From positions 2,141,001 through 2,205,000 of the forward strand of contig NZ_LR134167.1 in NCBI RefSeq assembly GCF_900635775.1: DNA of 64,000 nt, written 5' to 3'. This document shows, in pieces, positions 25,101 through 35,841 of this stretch (within the stretch, counting starts at the first letter, position 1; every line of letters starts with the position of its first letter). The position numbers and the translations under genes were made by a program. The stretch is from Avibacterium volantium. GTDB lineage: Bacteria > Pseudomonadota > Gammaproteobacteria > Enterobacterales > Pasteurellaceae. Under the pieces are notes generated by a model, which was not told the origin of the DNA, made no database searches, and was given only the letters and a program-made list of their open reading frames with translations.

Positions 25101-26981
25101 TTAAGATAACAACTCATTTACACGTTTAATGAATGCGGTTGGATTTTCCAGCGATCCGCGCTCCGCAAACATGGCTTGCTCAAGCAGTAATTCCACCCAA
25201 TTTGCAAAGGCTGCATCGTCTGTCATCTCCGCCACTTTTTTCACTAACGAATGATCTGGATTTAGCTCAAAGGTATATTTCACTTCTGGCACTGGCAGCC
25301 CACTCATTGCAAACAATTTCGCCATTTGTGTGGTCATTTGATCGTTATCCGTTGAAACCACCGCTGGGGTATCCGTTAAACGATGGGTTAAACGTACCGC
25401 TTTCACGCGATCCCCCAATAAGGTTTTCACGCGTTCAACGAAAGCACCAAAGGCTTCATCTTGTGCCTTTTGTTCTTCCTGTTCTTGATCCGCTAAATCG
25501 CCTAAATCAAGATCGGACTTGGTGATTGGCTGCAATGGTTTGCCATCAAATTCGGTGAGATAACTTACCATCCATTCATCAATACGATCAGAAAGCAACA
25601 ACACTTCAATGCCTTTCTTATTAAACAACTCTAAGTGCGGGCTATTTTTCGCCGCAATATAGCTATCTGCCGTGATGTAATAAATGGCTTTTTGACCTTC
25701 TTTCATTCGCGAAACATAATCTTGCAAGGAAACAGTTTGCTCGCTGCTATCATTATGGGTTGAAGCAAAACGATATAAACGGGCAATTTGCTCGCGGTTA
25801 GCCACATCTTCCGCCACACCTTCTTTTAATACCAAGCCAAATTCTTTCCAGAATCGTAAATATTGCTCTGGATTGTCTTTCGCTAATTTTTCTAACATTT
25901 GTAATGAACGCTTGGTAAGCGCTTTACGCAAGGCGGCGGTTACTTTGTTATCTTGCAGAATTTCGCGAGAAACGTTGAGCGGTAAATCATTACTATCAAT
26001 TAAACCACGAATAAAACGCAGATAATTCGGCATAAATTGTTCCGCATCGTCCATAATAAACACACGTTGCACATAGAGCTTCAAGCCTTGTTTGTGATCA
26101 CGGTTAAAGAGATCCCAAGGGGCTTTAGACGGCACATAAAGCAGGCTGGTATATTCTTGATTTCCTTCTACTTTATTGTGCACCCATAAAAGCGGATCCG
26201 CAAAATCGTGGCTTAAATGTTTGTAAAATTCTTTATATTCTTCATCAGAGATTTCGCCTTTTGAGCGTGTCCACAAGGCTTGGGCTTTGTTGATCTTTTC
26301 CCATTTCACGCCAGTTTCTTTGCCTTCATCATCATATTCTGGCGTCAAAATTTCTACTGGCAAACCAATATGATCGGAATATTTGCTGATGATTTCACGC
26401 AAACGCCACGCGTTGGCAAACTCTTTATCTTCCGCACGCAAGTGCAATGTGATCTCCGTTCCACGATCTTTTTTCTCAATGTTTTCAACGGTATATTCAC
26501 CTTCACCAGTGGATTCCCACAACACACCTTGATCTGCTGGCACACCTGCGGCACGGGTTTTCACGGTTACTTTATCCGCCACAATAAAGGCAGAATAAAA
26601 ACCAACACCAAATTGTCCGATAAGCTGGCTGTCTTTCGCTTGATCCGCGCCAAGTGCGCTCAAAAATTCTTTCGTTCCTGATTTCGCAATCGTCCCTAAA
26701 TGATCGATCACTTGCTCACGCGTCATTCCAATTCCGTTATCGCTAATGGTGATCGTTCCTTTTTCTTCATCAAAGCTGATACGCACTTTTAAATCGCCAT
26801 CACCTTCATATAATTCTGGTGCAGAAAGCGCTTTAAAACGCAACTTGTCCGCCGCATCAGACGCATTTGAGATTAGCTCACGCAGGAAGATTTCTTTATT
26901 CGAGTAAAGTGAGTGGATCATTAATTGAAGTAATTGTTTAACTTCAGATTGAAATCCACGAGTTTCTTGATTTTTGTTCAT
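25101..26981 (-). CDS. htpG: Chaperone HtpG (bacterial Hsp90)
   Basis: The product has 626 residues from ATG 26981 with AGAGGA upstream; the longer frame to 27038 is unlikely. The N-terminal GHKL ATPase carries [17 protein letters not shown] and [11 protein letters not shown]. The middle domain includes [10 protein letters not shown] and [11 protein letters not shown], and the C-terminal dimerisation domain ends VNELLS. It is a cytoplasmic ATP-dependent chaperone. It is probably monocistronic. Confidence 0.97.
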   Translation of the reverse strand: MNKNQETRGFQSEVKQLLQLMIHSLYSNKEIFLRELISNASDAADKLRFKALSAPELYEGDGDLKVRISFDEEKGTITISDNGIGMTREQVIDHLGTIAKSGTKEFLSALGADQAKDSQLIGQFGVGFYSAFIVADKVTVKTRAAGVPADQGVLWESTGEGEYTVENIEKKDRGTEITLHLRAEDKEFANAWRLREIISKYSDHIGLPVEILTPEYDDEGKETGVKWEKINKAQALWTRSKGEISDEEYKEFYKHLSHDFADPLLWVHNKVEGNQEYTSLLYVPSKAPWDLFNRDHKQGLKLYVQRVFIMDDAEQFMPNYLRFIRGLIDSNDLPLNVSREILQDNKVTAALRKALTKRSLQMLEKLAKDNPEQYLRFWKEFGLVLKEGVAEDVANREQIARLYRFASTHNDSSEQTVSLQDYVSRMKEGQKAIYYITADSYIAAKNSPHLELFNKKGIEVLLLSDRIDEWMVSYLTEFDGKPLQPITKSDLDLGDLADQEQEEQKAQDEAFGAFVERVKTLLGDRVKAVRLTHRLTDTPAVVSTDNDQMTTQMAKLFAMSGLPVPEVKYTFELNPDHSLVKKVAEMTDDAAFANWVELLLEQAMFAERGSLENPTAFIKRVNELLS

Positions 26982-27136
26982 ATTGTATCCTCTCTTTTGC
27001 AATGGGATCTTATATAGGAATAAATAAAGGAATTTCAACGGGGGATTTTTTGTTCGGTGAAAGTTTAAGCATTTCTGCTGTAATAAAAATGCGGTGAAAA
27101 ATGATCTGCCCCCAAAAAGTTAGACTATATTCTAAT

Positions 27137-27931
27137 TTAATTCAAGGACTGAGTTCTGTATTCCACAGGGCTTAGTCCTTTGAGCTTCACTTGAATACGC
27201 TCATTGTTGTAGTAATGAATGTACTCGTGAATCACTTTTTCAAGCTGTTCAAAGGTTTCAAACCGCTTGCCAAAGTAACATTCCGTCTTCAATCGCCCGA
27301 AAAAGCTTTCCATCGCACCATTATCAAGGCAATTACCTTTTCTCGACATACTTTGCTTAATACCGTGTTTTTTCAATATCTCCCGATAACTCATCATTTG
27401 ATACTGCCATCCTTGGTCGGAATGCAGTATCGGTTTTTCCCCCGCTAATCGGTTCACCGCTTGGGTCAACATTCTGGTTATCTGCTCAAAATTCGGACTT
27501 CTCGCCACATTATAAGCAATAATTTCGTTATTAAACAAGTCTTTAATCGGCGATAAATACACTTTGCCTTCCGCACATTTGAACTCGGTGATATCCGTTA
27601 CCCACTTCTCATTCGGCATCGTTGCCGTAAAATCCCGTTGCAACAGATTATCGGCAATTTGTCCCACTTTGCCTTGGTAAGAACGATATTTTCTCTGCTT
27701 ACTTTTTCCTTTTAACCCCAAACGTTGCATTATCGCTTGCACCCTTTTGTGGTTGATAATCAAGTATTTCCTTAATTCCAAGGTAATTCGACGATAACCA
27801 TAATTTTCGTCATTTTTGCGATAAATTTCCTCTATTTTCTGTGAAATCGCTACATTTTTATCCGACTTTGGCTTGAGATGATAAAAGAACGAACTGCGTG
27901 CCAATCCGATTAGCCTGAGTAACAATTCCAA
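27137..27931 (-). CDS. IS150-group transposase OrfB (integrase domain)
   Basis: There are 264 residues from a TTG. The frame stays open further upstream ([18 protein letters not shown]) and is normally reached by a -1 ribosomal shift from orfA at the AAAAAG run near 27967. An HTH_21 segment ([18 protein letters not shown]) is followed by the rve integrase core with the DDE residues in [19 protein letters not shown] and [14 protein letters not shown]. It is full length and appears intact. Confidence 0.93.
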   Translation of the reverse strand: MELLLRLIGLARSSFFYHLKPKSDKNVAISQKIEEIYRKNDENYGYRRITLELRKYLIINHKRVQAIMQRLGLKGKSKQRKYRSYQGKVGQIADNLLQRDFTATMPNEKWVTDITEFKCAEGKVYLSPIKDLFNNEIIAYNVARSPNFEQITRMLTQAVNRLAGEKPILHSDQGWQYQMMSYREILKKHGIKQSMSRKGNCLDNGAMESFFGRLKTECYFGKRFETFEQLEKVIHEYIHYYNNERIQVKLKGLSPVEYRTQSLN

Positions 27932-27954
27932 CGGGAAATGCGAGCGTAAGGCAT

Positions 27955-28464
27955 TTACGATGACGGCTTTTTCTGCATTTTTTGTTGGTTGAGTTCCTGC
28001 AACTTTTTTAGCATTGCATTCTCCGCTTCTAATTCCAAAATTCGGTAACGCAAGCGTTCTTCTTCTGTTTTGGGCGTTGGTGGCATTTTAGGTGAGTTGA
28101 GTTTCATACTTGGACGACCTTTAGGTTTGAGTAATAACCCATCTATACCTTGTTTTTCAAAGCGTTGCAACCATTGACTAATTATCCCTGAACTGGGGAT
28201 ATCAAAGCGAAAGCAGGCGGCTTCAGCGGAGCACTGGCCTTTTTTGATAGCTTGAATAACCTTTAATTTAAACTCAACAGAATAATATCGTTTTTTACCT
28301 AACACAGCTAATCCATTGATTCCATTATGATTAAATTTCGCAATCCAACGTGCTAACGTTCTTTGGGGAAGCTGAAAATACTGGCGAGTAAGCGAACGGT
28401 TTTTTCCATTTTGATGATAAAAGTCGAGCACTTGTTGTTTGAAACGTTGAGTATATTTAGTCAT
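27955..28464 (-). CDS. IS150-group transposase OrfA
   Basis: The 169-residue protein has two helix-turn-helix units (about 5-50 and 60-115; [17 protein letters not shown] and [19 protein letters not shown]), and a leucine-zipper-like C-terminus ([20 protein letters not shown]). It ends just after the A5G slippage run, so a -1 shift would fuse it to OrfB and make the active transposase. Confidence 0.9.
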   Translation of the reverse strand: MTKYTQRFKQQVLDFYHQNGKNRSLTRQYFQLPQRTLARWIAKFNHNGINGLAVLGKKRYYSVEFKLKVIQAIKKGQCSAEAACFRFDIPSSGIISQWLQRFEKQGIDGLLLKPKGRPSMKLNSPKMPPTPKTEEERLRYRILELEAENAMLKKLQELNQQKMQKKPSS

Positions 28465-28552
28465 AAAAAATCTGCACCTTAATCAATTGGTTGTTTAGTC
28501 CAACTTTTGGGGTGCAGATCAAAATCACCGCACTTTGCTATTATGAAATGAG

Positions 28553-29893
28553 TTATCTAATCACAATCTGTGCAATGGTATATCCAACCATACAAGCTAC
28601 CACGACCCCAATTAGCCCCGGCACCATAAAGCTGTGGTTGAAGTAGTATTTCCCAATTTTGGTTGTACCTGTTACGTCAAAGTTCACCGTTGCGATGTCT
28701 GACGGATAATTTGGAATAAAGAAATAACCGTAAGTGGCTGGCATTAAGCCCACTAATAATGGCGCTGGTAAGCCTAGACCAATTCCCACTGGCAACATCA
28801 TTACTGCGGTGGCGGCTTGGCTGTTGATCACCACGGATACGGCAAACAATGCAAAGGCGAATGTCCAAGGGTAAGTGCTTACCATTTCAGTAATGCCTGC
28901 TTTAAATTGTGGCATTGCGAATTTGAAGTAAGTATCACTCATCCACGCAATCCCGAAAATCGCAATAGCAGCCACCATACCTGATTTAAACACCACGCCA
29001 TTTGGCACGATTTGCGGATTGGTTTTAGTCACCAATAAAATAATCCCACCAAAACATAGCATCATCATTTGAATGATGTAAGACATTGAAATCGGTTTGA
29101 TTTTTTCACCCACGCCAACTGTACGAATTTCTGGGAACATTGCGATGAACACAATCACAACAAGGGCTAATAAGAATAAATAAACCGATTGTTTCGCCGC
29201 TGGTGGCAAGGTTTCATTTAAAGTGGTGCTAGTGGTATTTAAAATACGCTCACGCCAAATTGGATCTTGCAAACGGCGTTGGTATTCTGGATCTTGCTCA
29301 AGTTCTTTACCACGGCGCATACTATAAAGCGATAAGGCAATAGTTCCCGCCAAGGTTGCTGGCACAGTTACGCAAATAATATCCAACAAGCTGATATGAT
29401 CGAAGCCCGGCAACTCCGTGATACGCCCTAAATAAAACACCACGGCCGCAGATAATGGGCTGGAAGTAATCGCTAATTGCGATGCCACAGAAGCCGCTGC
29501 CATTGGGCGTTCTGGACGAATTTTATTTTTCAATGCTACATCACCAATGATCGGCATAATAGAATACACCGAATGGCCTGTTCCGAGCATAAAGGTCATT
29601 AAATAAGTTACCAATGGCCCAAGCAAGGTAACCCGTTTCGGATTATTACGCAGAATTTTTTCCGCCACTTGCAGCATAAATTTCAGCCCGCCTGCTGCTT
29701 CTAATACGGAAGCACAGGTTACCACGGCTAATATGATCAGCATTACATCAATCGGGGCTTTTCCTAATGGCATACGCAACACGAAAACTTCAATTGCCAA
29801 GCCAATTCCCGATACCACACCCAAACCAATACCACCGTATCGGCTACCGATATAAAGCATTAATAATAGAAACAAAAATTCTAAATAAAGCAT
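28553..29893 (-). CDS. dcuB: Anaerobic C4-dicarboxylate transporter
   Basis: The 446-residue Dcu-family inner-membrane antiporter starts MLYLEFLFLLLMLYIGSRYG and has about ten to twelve helices. Family stretches are EAAGGLKFMLQVAEKILRNN, MLGTGHSVYSIMPIIGDVA and FNHSFMVPG. It exchanges fumarate, malate or aspartate for succinate in fumarate respiration. DcuA and DcuB are hard to separate by eye; the HSVYSIMP variant and H. influenzae precedent favour DcuB. Its 3' terminator palindrome has been split by the IS150-group element. Confidence 0.88.
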   Translation of the reverse strand: MLYLEFLFLLLMLYIGSRYGGIGLGVVSGIGLAIEVFVLRMPLGKAPIDVMLIILAVVTCASVLEAAGGLKFMLQVAEKILRNNPKRVTLLGPLVTYLMTFMLGTGHSVYSIMPIIGDVALKNKIRPERPMAAASVASQLAITSSPLSAAVVFYLGRITELPGFDHISLLDIICVTVPATLAGTIALSLYSMRRGKELEQDPEYQRRLQDPIWRERILNTTSTTLNETLPPAAKQSVYLFLLALVVIVFIAMFPEIRTVGVGEKIKPISMSYIIQMMMLCFGGIILLVTKTNPQIVPNGVVFKSGMVAAIAIFGIAWMSDTYFKFAMPQFKAGITEMVSTYPWTFAFALFAVSVVINSQAATAVMMLPVGIGLGLPAPLLVGLMPATYGYFFIPNYPSDIATVNFDVTGTTKIGKYYFNHSFMVPGLIGVVVACMVGYTIAQIVIR

Positions 29894-30016
29894 AGTCTAT
29901 CCCTAAAATGAGTTATAAAAATTTCCGTTAGCAATCATACTTTATTTACAATTTTCTACAATATTCTTGGTGGGATTATTTGATGAAAAGGCTATCTAAA
30001 TCAAATTTTTATGGAG

Positions 30017-30051
30017 GAAAAAAAATTAAGGCGGTTTTTACACCGCCTTAA
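30017..30051 (-). terminator. Rho-independent terminator of acpP
   Basis: The stem TTAAGGCGG/CCGCCTTAA is followed on the minus strand by a U-rich run, directly after the acpP stop. Confidence 0.88.
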
Positions 30052-30056
30052 TGTGA

Positions 30057-30287
30057 TTATTGGTTGTTTTGAACATAATCAATTGCTGATTGAACAGTGG
30101 TGATTTTTTCAGCTTCTTCATCAGGAATTTCGATATCGAATTCTTCTTCTAAAGCCATCACTAATTCAACAGTGTCTAAAGAGTCTGCACCTAAATCTTC
30201 AACGAAAGAAGCTTCTGGTTTAACGTCTTCTTCTTTAACACCTAATTGTTCAACAATGATTTTTTTTACGCGTTCTTCAATGCTCAT
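30057..30287 (-). CDS. acpP: Acyl carrier protein
   Basis: The 76-residue acidic carrier protein of fatty-acid synthesis has the phosphopantetheine attachment site [18 protein letters not shown] with Ser36. It is nearly identical to E. coli AcpP. It is the last gene of the yceD-rpmF-plsX-fabHDG-acpP cluster but is separated from fabG by 311 bp and has its own terminator, so it probably also has its own promoter. AGGAAAAG lies before the ATG. Confidence 0.98.
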   Translation of the reverse strand: MSIEERVKKIIVEQLGVKEEDVKPEASFVEDLGADSLDTVELVMALEEEFDIEIPDEEAEKITTVQSAIDYVQNNQ

Positions 30288-30598
30288 TTGCTTTTCCTAT
30301 TATAGTTAGCCATAAAATAATGGTTTTATAGTGTATGTATTTTTAGCTAAGTTGCAACCTATTTTTGCAAGGTCAAACCACAAATCAACTAACAAAAATA
30401 CATTCGCTAAAAATAAGTTACGTTACTTTGCTAACGCAACAGCCAACGTAAACAATTTACATCGCTGGGGGCGATTTTAGCATTAAGCCCCCCGCTTGGC
30501 TATGCTTTCGTGCAAGAAATTGTTTTAAATCAAAGATTAAACAGAAAATCTTTTCCGTGATAGAATAAATTTTCCTTTTAAATCTTAGGGTTATGGCA
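30288..30598. other. 311-bp gap between fabG and acpP
   Basis: The gap is AT-rich. TTGCAA and TACACT, 16 bp apart on the minus strand about 50-75 bp above acpP, are a plausible acpP promoter. No ORF with a supported start is seen. There is no clear repeat or RNA gene. Confidence 0.5.
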
Positions 30599-31327
30599 TT
30601 ACGCCATATACATTCCACCATTAACGTGTAGGGTAGAACCAGTGATGTAACCTGCATCATCAGAGGCTAAAAATGCCACTGCTTTGGCAATATCTTTTGG
30701 TTCGCCTAAACGACCCGCAGGCACGTTAGCCAAGGTTGCCGCTTTTTGTTCTTCCGTTAATGCGTCTGTCATATCTGTGGCAATAAAGCCAGGAGCAACC
30801 ACGTTTACGGTGATTCCGCGTGAAGCCACTTCTTTGGCAAGGGCTTTGCTGAAACCAATTAAACCTGCTTTTGCCGCGCAATAGTTCGCTTGTCCGGGGT
30901 TACCCATTGAGCCAACCACCGAGCCAATGGTGATAATGCGTCCAAAGCGTTTTTTCATCATTGAACGTAACATTGCTTTGGAAAGATGGAATACCGATGT
31001 GAGATTAGTTTGCAAAATATCAAACCATTCTTCATCTTTCATTCGCATTAATAGGTTATCACGGGTGATCCCTGCGTTATTAACAAGAATGTCAATATCG
31101 CCGAAATCAGCTTTGATTTGTGCAAGCACAGCATCAATAGATTGCGCGTCTGCAACATTCAATACAAGGCCTTTGCCTTTTTCACCTAAGTAAGCTGAAA
31201 TGCTCTCAGCTCCTTTTTCAGAAGTGGCTGTGCCGATCACAAATGCGCCTTTTGCACTTAATTCTTCTGCAATCGCGCGTCCAATCCCACGGGTTGCCCC
31301 TGTTACTAACGCAATTTTACCTTGCAT
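30599..31327 (-). CDS. fabG: 3-oxoacyl-ACP reductase FabG
   Basis: The 242-residue NADPH-dependent short-chain dehydrogenase/reductase performs the first reduction of fatty-acid elongation. The cofactor loop is TGATRGIG and NNAG is present; the catalytic set is Ser136, Tyr149 and Lys153 (NYCAAKAGL). It ends with the usual ITGSTLHVNGGMYMA. It lies 23 bp after fabD. Confidence 0.98.
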   Translation of the reverse strand: MQGKIALVTGATRGIGRAIAEELSAKGAFVIGTATSEKGAESISAYLGEKGKGLVLNVADAQSIDAVLAQIKADFGDIDILVNNAGITRDNLLMRMKDEEWFDILQTNLTSVFHLSKAMLRSMMKKRFGRIITIGSVVGSMGNPGQANYCAAKAGLIGFSKALAKEVASRGITVNVVAPGFIATDMTDALTEEQKAATLANVPAGRLGEPKDIAKAVAFLASDDAGYITGSTLHVNGGMYMA

Positions 31328-31350
31328 AATTGTTCTCCTAATTGTCTTTT

Positions 31351-32295
31351 TTAGGCTTCGGTTAATACCGCGTGCGCTTTTTCTAGCGATGCTACATCAT
31401 TGACGGCAACGGCGGTTAATTCTTTCACAATACGGCTTGTTAAACCGGTAAGCACTTTATTTGGGCCAATTTCTACTAACACTTCAATGCCATTTTGAGC
31501 CATTTTTTCTACGGTTTCAGTCCAGCGTACAGGGCTGTATAGCTGACGAATAAGTGCGGTGCGAATTTCTTCACTTTTTTCTTCTGCTTTCACATCAACA
31601 TTATTGATCACCGCAACTTCAGGGGCTTTAATGGCAATGCTTTCTAACGATACGGCAAGTTGATCTGCCGCTGGTTTCATTAAGGCACAGTGAGAAGGCA
31701 CGCTCACCGCTAAAGGTAAGGCTCGTTTTGCGCCAGCTTCTTTACAGGCTGCTGCTGCACGTTCTACGGCTGCTTTTGCGCCTGCAATCACCACTTGCCC
31801 CGGTGAGTTAAAATTCACTGCTGAAACCACTTCGCCTTGCTCGGCGTCTTTACAAGCTTTGATGATTGATTCGTTATCTAAACCAATAATAGCATACATT
31901 GCGCCTGTGCCTTCTGGCACGGCTTGTTGCATTAATTTTCCGCGTAATTCCACTAATTTAATGGCATCTTGGAAATCAATGACACCTGCGCAAACTAAGG
32001 CAGAATATTCGCCAAGGCTATGGCCTGCCATTACACTTGGTTTTAAATCTGGATATTGTTGTTGCCAAACACGATAAATTGCCACGGAAGCGGCTAAAAG
32101 TGCGGGCTGAGTTTGCCAAGTTTTGTTTAATTCTTCCGCAGGGCCTTGTTGTACGAGTTGCCATAAATCATAACCAAGTACTTCAGAGGCTTGCTTAAAA
32201 GTTTGTTCTACAACGGGAAATTGATTAGCTAAATCCGCTAACATTCCCACTGCTTGAGATCCTTGTCCTGGGAAAACCATTGCAAATTTTTTCAT
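31351..32295 (-). CDS. fabD: Malonyl-CoA:ACP transacylase FabD
   Basis: The 314-residue enzyme transfers malonyl from CoA to ACP. FPGQGSQAVGML near the N-terminus and the nucleophile elbow GHSLGEYSAL with Ser93 are visible; the partner His lies in VSVPSHCALM. It sits between fabH and fabG in the conserved order. One uptake signal lies inside the gene. Confidence 0.98.
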   Translation of the reverse strand: MKKFAMVFPGQGSQAVGMLADLANQFPVVEQTFKQASEVLGYDLWQLVQQGPAEELNKTWQTQPALLAASVAIYRVWQQQYPDLKPSVMAGHSLGEYSALVCAGVIDFQDAIKLVELRGKLMQQAVPEGTGAMYAIIGLDNESIIKACKDAEQGEVVSAVNFNSPGQVVIAGAKAAVERAAAACKEAGAKRALPLAVSVPSHCALMKPAADQLAVSLESIAIKAPEVAVINNVDVKAEEKSEEIRTALIRQLYSPVRWTETVEKMAQNGIEVLVEIGPNKVLTGLTSRIVKELTAVAVNDVASLEKAHAVLTEA

Positions 32296-32342
32296 TCTTA
32301 TATCCTATTTTCGATTTTGAGTTGCTATTCTAGCAGATAAAT

Positions 32343-33293
32343 TTAAAAACGAACTAAGGCTGCACCCCAAGTCCAACCACCGCCAAAGGCTTCTAATAAG
32401 ACTAATTGACCACGCTGAATACGTCCATCACGCACTGCTTCATCAAGGGCAGTTGGCACGGTGGCGGCACTGGTATTGCCATAGCGATCAAGGGTGATCA
32501 CCACTTGCGACATATCCATTTCTAGTTTTTTCGCGGTGGCACTGATAATGCGTAAATTCGCTTGATGTGGCACTAACCAGTCAATATCTTTTTTATCTAA
32601 GTTATTGAAAGCAAGGGTTTCTTCCACCACGTTTGACAATTGGCTCACCGCCAATTTGAAAGTGGCATTGCCTTGCATTGAGATATAACCAGAATGGGTA
32701 TCCTTAGGTTCAGCCTGTGGTAATACGAGCATATTATCGGTATCAGGCGAAGCGTGTAAGTGGGTGGAAATAATGCCTGTATTTTCATCAGCTTCTAAAA
32801 TTACCGCACCTGCACCATCACCAAATAACACCACAGTGCTGCGATCGGTTTCATCAAGATGACGTGAGTTTAAATCCGCACCGATCACCAAGGCTTTTTT
32901 CACTTGCCCGTTACGCACGAATTGATCCGCCACTGAAAGGGCATACACAAAACCTGTACAAGCCGCTGCAACATCAAAGGCAATGGCATCTTTAATGCCA
33001 AGAAGGCCTTGAATTTGGCAAGCTGCACTTGGGTAAGAATGAGAATTCGTGGTTGTGCCAACCACAATGAGATCGATTTCTTGTGGATCGATATTGACCA
33101 TTGCTAAGGCGTTTTGCGCTGCCGCTGCGCCCATTGTTGCAACGGTTTCATTCTCACCTGCAATACGGCGTTCTTTAATGCCTGAACGCGTGGTGATCCA
33201 CTCATCTGAGGTATCCACCATTTTTTCTAAATCGGCATTTGTTCTCACTTGTTCTGGCGCATAGCTACCAGTGGCTAAAATTCTACTATACAT
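32343..33293 (-). CDS. fabH: 3-oxoacyl-ACP synthase III FabH
   Basis: The 316-residue enzyme initiates fatty-acid synthesis by condensing acetyl-CoA with malonyl-ACP. The catalytic Cys112 is in [14 protein letters not shown], and the His and Asn partners are in [10 protein letters not shown] and [12 protein letters not shown]. It ends [14 protein letters not shown]. It lies between plsX and fabD. Confidence 0.98.
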   Translation of the reverse strand: MYSRILATGSYAPEQVRTNADLEKMVDTSDEWITTRSGIKERRIAGENETVATMGAAAAQNALAMVNIDPQEIDLIVVGTTTNSHSYPSAACQIQGLLGIKDAIAFDVAAACTGFVYALSVADQFVRNGQVKKALVIGADLNSRHLDETDRSTVVLFGDGAGAVILEADENTGIISTHLHASPDTDNMLVLPQAEPKDTHSGYISMQGNATFKLAVSQLSNVVEETLAFNNLDKKDIDWLVPHQANLRIISATAKKLEMDMSQVVITLDRYGNTSAATVPTALDEAVRDGRIQRGQLVLLEAFGGGWTWGAALVRF

Positions 33294-33323
33294 AACAATT
33301 TCTAATGATTAATGAATTGAAAG

Positions 33324-34358
33324 CTAATATCTTTGCAAGCCAGCTAAAATCTTTTCAGGGATTTTTTGTCTTGCTTGCTGTGCCGCATCAGCAATGGCGT
33401 AAGCAAAGCCATCAATGTTAGCACTGCCGTGGCTTTTGACGACCACAGCGGTTAAACCAATTAATGACGCGCCGTTATATTGGTCTGGATTAATTTGTTT
33501 TAAGCGTTGATAGCTCCCTTTCAACAAGAAAGTTCGCACAAACCAGCGAAAAATCGGTTTTAAAATATGATTTGTTTTATTCAATGTTGGACTGCCTTTG
33601 AATAAAGAAATCACATTCTTTGCTGCGCCCTCTAAGGTTTTTAATGCTACATTGCCCACAAAACCGTCATTGACAATCACATCAGCTTTGCCATTGAGCA
33701 ATAAATCTCCCTCAATAAAACCAATGTAATTTAAGGTGGGATTTTGCTTCAATAATTCTGCCGCATCACGAATAGATTTATATCCTTTAATTTCTTCGAT
33801 GCCAATATTTAGCAACGCAATACGCGGAAAAACCAGATCTAAACAATTCTCGGCAAAAATTGATCCCATTAATGCAAATTGATAGAGATTTTCTGCACTA
33901 CATTCAATATTGGCGCCAAGATCAAGCATTACGGAACGATCACCATTCATTGTGGGAATCACAGAAATTAACGCAGGACGCTCAATTCCTTTCAGCGGTT
34001 GCAATAAAATTTTAGCTAAACCCATTAATGCTGCCGTATTACCTGCACTCACGCACGCTTGCGCCTCGCCTTTTTGCACCGCTTCAATGGCTAAACGCAT
34101 TGATGTGCCTTTGCTATGGCGCAGGGCATAAGACAAACCTTGGGTATTTTCAATGATTCTGCTGCAATGGCAAACCTTGATGCGATCTTGCAACGCAGTG
34201 GGGATATTTTCTAATAAAGGGAGAATTTTTTGGCTATCGCCAAATAATAAAAGAGAAAGCATCGGATCTTGTTCCAACGCTTTTATGGATGCTGGGATAG
34301 TAACACGGGGACCAATGTCCCCGCCCATCACATCTAACGCAAGGGTTAGACGGCTCAA
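33324..34358 (-). CDS. plsX: Phosphate acyltransferase PlsX
   Basis: The 344-residue enzyme makes acyl-phosphate from acyl-ACP for phospholipid synthesis. It begins with LALDVMGGDIGPRVTIPA, and the family stretches SAGNTAALMGLAK and VNDGFVGNVALKTLEG are present. The gene order rpmF-plsX-fabH is conserved across proteobacteria. Confidence 0.97.
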   Translation of the reverse strand: MSRLTLALDVMGGDIGPRVTIPASIKALEQDPMLSLLLFGDSQKILPLLENIPTALQDRIKVCHCSRIIENTQGLSYALRHSKGTSMRLAIEAVQKGEAQACVSAGNTAALMGLAKILLQPLKGIERPALISVIPTMNGDRSVMLDLGANIECSAENLYQFALMGSIFAENCLDLVFPRIALLNIGIEEIKGYKSIRDAAELLKQNPTLNYIGFIEGDLLLNGKADVIVNDGFVGNVALKTLEGAAKNVISLFKGSPTLNKTNHILKPIFRWFVRTFLLKGSYQRLKQINPDQYNGASLIGLTAVVVKSHGSANIDGFAYAIADAAQQARQKIPEKILAGLQRY

Positions 34359-34383
34359 GTGAATACCTTATATAAAAAAGGAA

Positions 34384-34554
34384 TTACTTGTTGATCACTT
34401 TACGACCGCGGTAATAACCGTCAGCAGTAACGTGGTGACGTAAATGGGTTTCGCCAGTTGCTTTATCTACTGATACTGCTGCAGTAGTTAAGGCATCGTG
34501 TGAACGACGCATATCACGACGTGAACGAGATTTTTTATTTTGTTGAACAGCCAT
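34384..34554 (-). CDS. rpmF: 50S ribosomal protein L32
   Basis: The 56-residue basic protein starts [20 protein letters not shown] and ends [11 protein letters not shown], which is L32. It was missing from a long-ORF scan because of its size. AGGAGTA lies before the ATG. It is between yceD and plsX in the standard operon. Confidence 0.98.
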   Translation of the reverse strand: MAVQQNKKSRSRRDMRRSHDALTTAAVSVDKATGETHLRHHVTADGYYRGRKVINK

Positions 34555-34571
34555 TGGCTATACTCCTAAAT

Positions 34572-35096
34572 TTACTTTTGCTTTAAACTAGCTAATACAG
34601 CGAACGGGTTCGGTTTTTTTGCCAATTCTTCGGGCAATTCGCCAAAAACCTGTTCAGCCACGGACACTTCACAGTGTTCAGATGAATGCATTGGCACAAT
34701 CGGCAGACATAACATCAATTCATCTTCAATTGTTGCCAGTAAATCTATTTCCCCAAACTCGTTAAGTTCAATAGGTTCATAAATCTCTGGTAACGCATCG
34801 GCTTGATCCAAATTAGAAACAGGGCTATATGCAAACTCGGCTTCCAAGATTTGGTTAAAAGGTTCACCGCAGCGCTGACAAGTGAGTTCCACTTCAACCT
34901 GAGCTTTGCCTTTCATTACCACTAATTTTTGTGAATCAATGAAAAATGATAATGTTACCTGTGCATCGCTGAGCACTTTATTTACTGATTCAGCTAGGCG
35001 ACCAAGTTGGTTGATTGCATAATAGCCATCATAATCCAATCTACGCTGTGCATCCTTTACCGGATCAGTTGTAAGGGGTAGTTTTACCTTTTGCAT
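34572..35096 (-). CDS. yceD: Large ribosomal RNA accumulation protein YceD (DUF177)
   Basis: The 174-residue DUF177 protein carries the family's CxxC ([11 protein letters not shown]) and the C-terminal [20 protein letters not shown]. It is linked to 23S rRNA accumulation in E. coli and plants. It is the first gene of the rpmF-plsX-fab operon, 17 bp before rpmF. Confidence 0.95.
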   Translation of the reverse strand: MQKVKLPLTTDPVKDAQRRLDYDGYYAINQLGRLAESVNKVLSDAQVTLSFFIDSQKLVVMKGKAQVEVELTCQRCGEPFNQILEAEFAYSPVSNLDQADALPEIYEPIELNEFGEIDLLATIEDELMLCLPIVPMHSSEHCEVSVAEQVFGELPEELAKKPNPFAVLASLKQK

Positions 35097-35179
35097 AGGG
35101 CGTGCATATTACCTTTTGATGTTCAATTAGTCAAAGGAAATTATGATTTTTTATGCGAAAAGTGCGAATTTCCTTTTTC

Positions 35180-35827
35180 TTAAATTTGATCTTGTTTTTC
35201 TAAACGGAAAAATTCTGCTTGGGGAAAATGTTGGTGCAAATAATTTTCCAAATAACGCGCCGTTTCATCATTGATGGTTTCATCGCCTAAGGGATAGCGA
35301 TTATAAATTAATCCTTTTAATTCAATATGATACTGTTTGCAGGCTAACAAACTAAGCAAGGTGTGATTAATACTGCCCAGTTTTCCTGAGGTTACTAAAA
35401 TCACAGGATAGCCTTGCGCGGCCACATAATCTAAGGTGGTGTGCTGTTCATCATAAGGCACGCACAGGCCACCTGCGCCTTCCAATAGCACATAATCATA
35501 ACGCGCTGCCAGCTCGTCTGTTGCTTGGCGGATAAGTGCGGTGCAAATTTCACGATTTTCTAGGCGCGCGGCGAGATGCGGCGAACAAGGGTAAGAAAAT
35601 AAATAAGGGCAGGTTAGCCCTTGCTGATCTTCGGGCAATAGCTCAATGCCTTGCAATTTGCGGTGTTGCACAATGTCTTCAGAAATTTCTTCACAGCCTG
35701 TTTGGATCATTTTTTGCGTAATGACCGAAAAACCTTGTTCCGCGAGTTTTTTCGCATACCAGCCTGTGGCGATGGTTTTTCCTACATCGGTGTCAATGCC
35801 CGAAATAAAGATCACTTGCCCTGTCAT
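35180..35827 (-). CDS. bioD: Dethiobiotin synthetase BioD
   Basis: The 215-residue enzyme closes the ureido ring of dethiobiotin from DAPA, CO2 and ATP. The P-loop GIDTDVGKT is at the N-terminus, and LLEGAGGLCVPYD is the substrate loop. It is the last gene of the bioA-bioF-bioG-bioC-bioD operon. One uptake signal lies in the gene. Confidence 0.96.
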   Translation of the reverse strand: MTGQVIFISGIDTDVGKTIATGWYAKKLAEQGFSVITQKMIQTGCEEISEDIVQHRKLQGIELLPEDQQGLTCPYLFSYPCSPHLAARLENREICTALIRQATDELAARYDYVLLEGAGGLCVPYDEQHTTLDYVAAQGYPVILVTSGKLGSINHTLLSLLACKQYHIELKGLIYNRYPLGDETINDETARYLENYLHQHFPQAEFFRLEKQDQI

Positions 35828-35841
35828 TTTGTTTCCCCTTG

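Larger units (their letters stand above)
27103..28521 (-). mobile_element. IS3-family element, IS150 group
   Basis: The element is 1.42 kb. Its terminal inverted repeats are TGATCTGCCCCCAAAAAGTT at the left end and, on the other strand at the right end, TGATCTGCACCCCAAAAGTT. It contains overlapping orfA and orfB. The flanks are AAA on both sides, consistent with a 3-bp duplication. It is inserted between htpG and dcuB inside an uptake-signal palindrome. Confidence 0.93.

Noticed and set aside
29990..30010. FNR site upstream of dcuB
   Set aside because: The minus strand has TTGATTTAGATAG, but the second half-site matches poorly, so it is not listed.
30457..30660. 67-codon ORF between fabG and acpP
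   Set aside because: It begins inside fabG in another frame, has no ribosome site and resembles no known protein.
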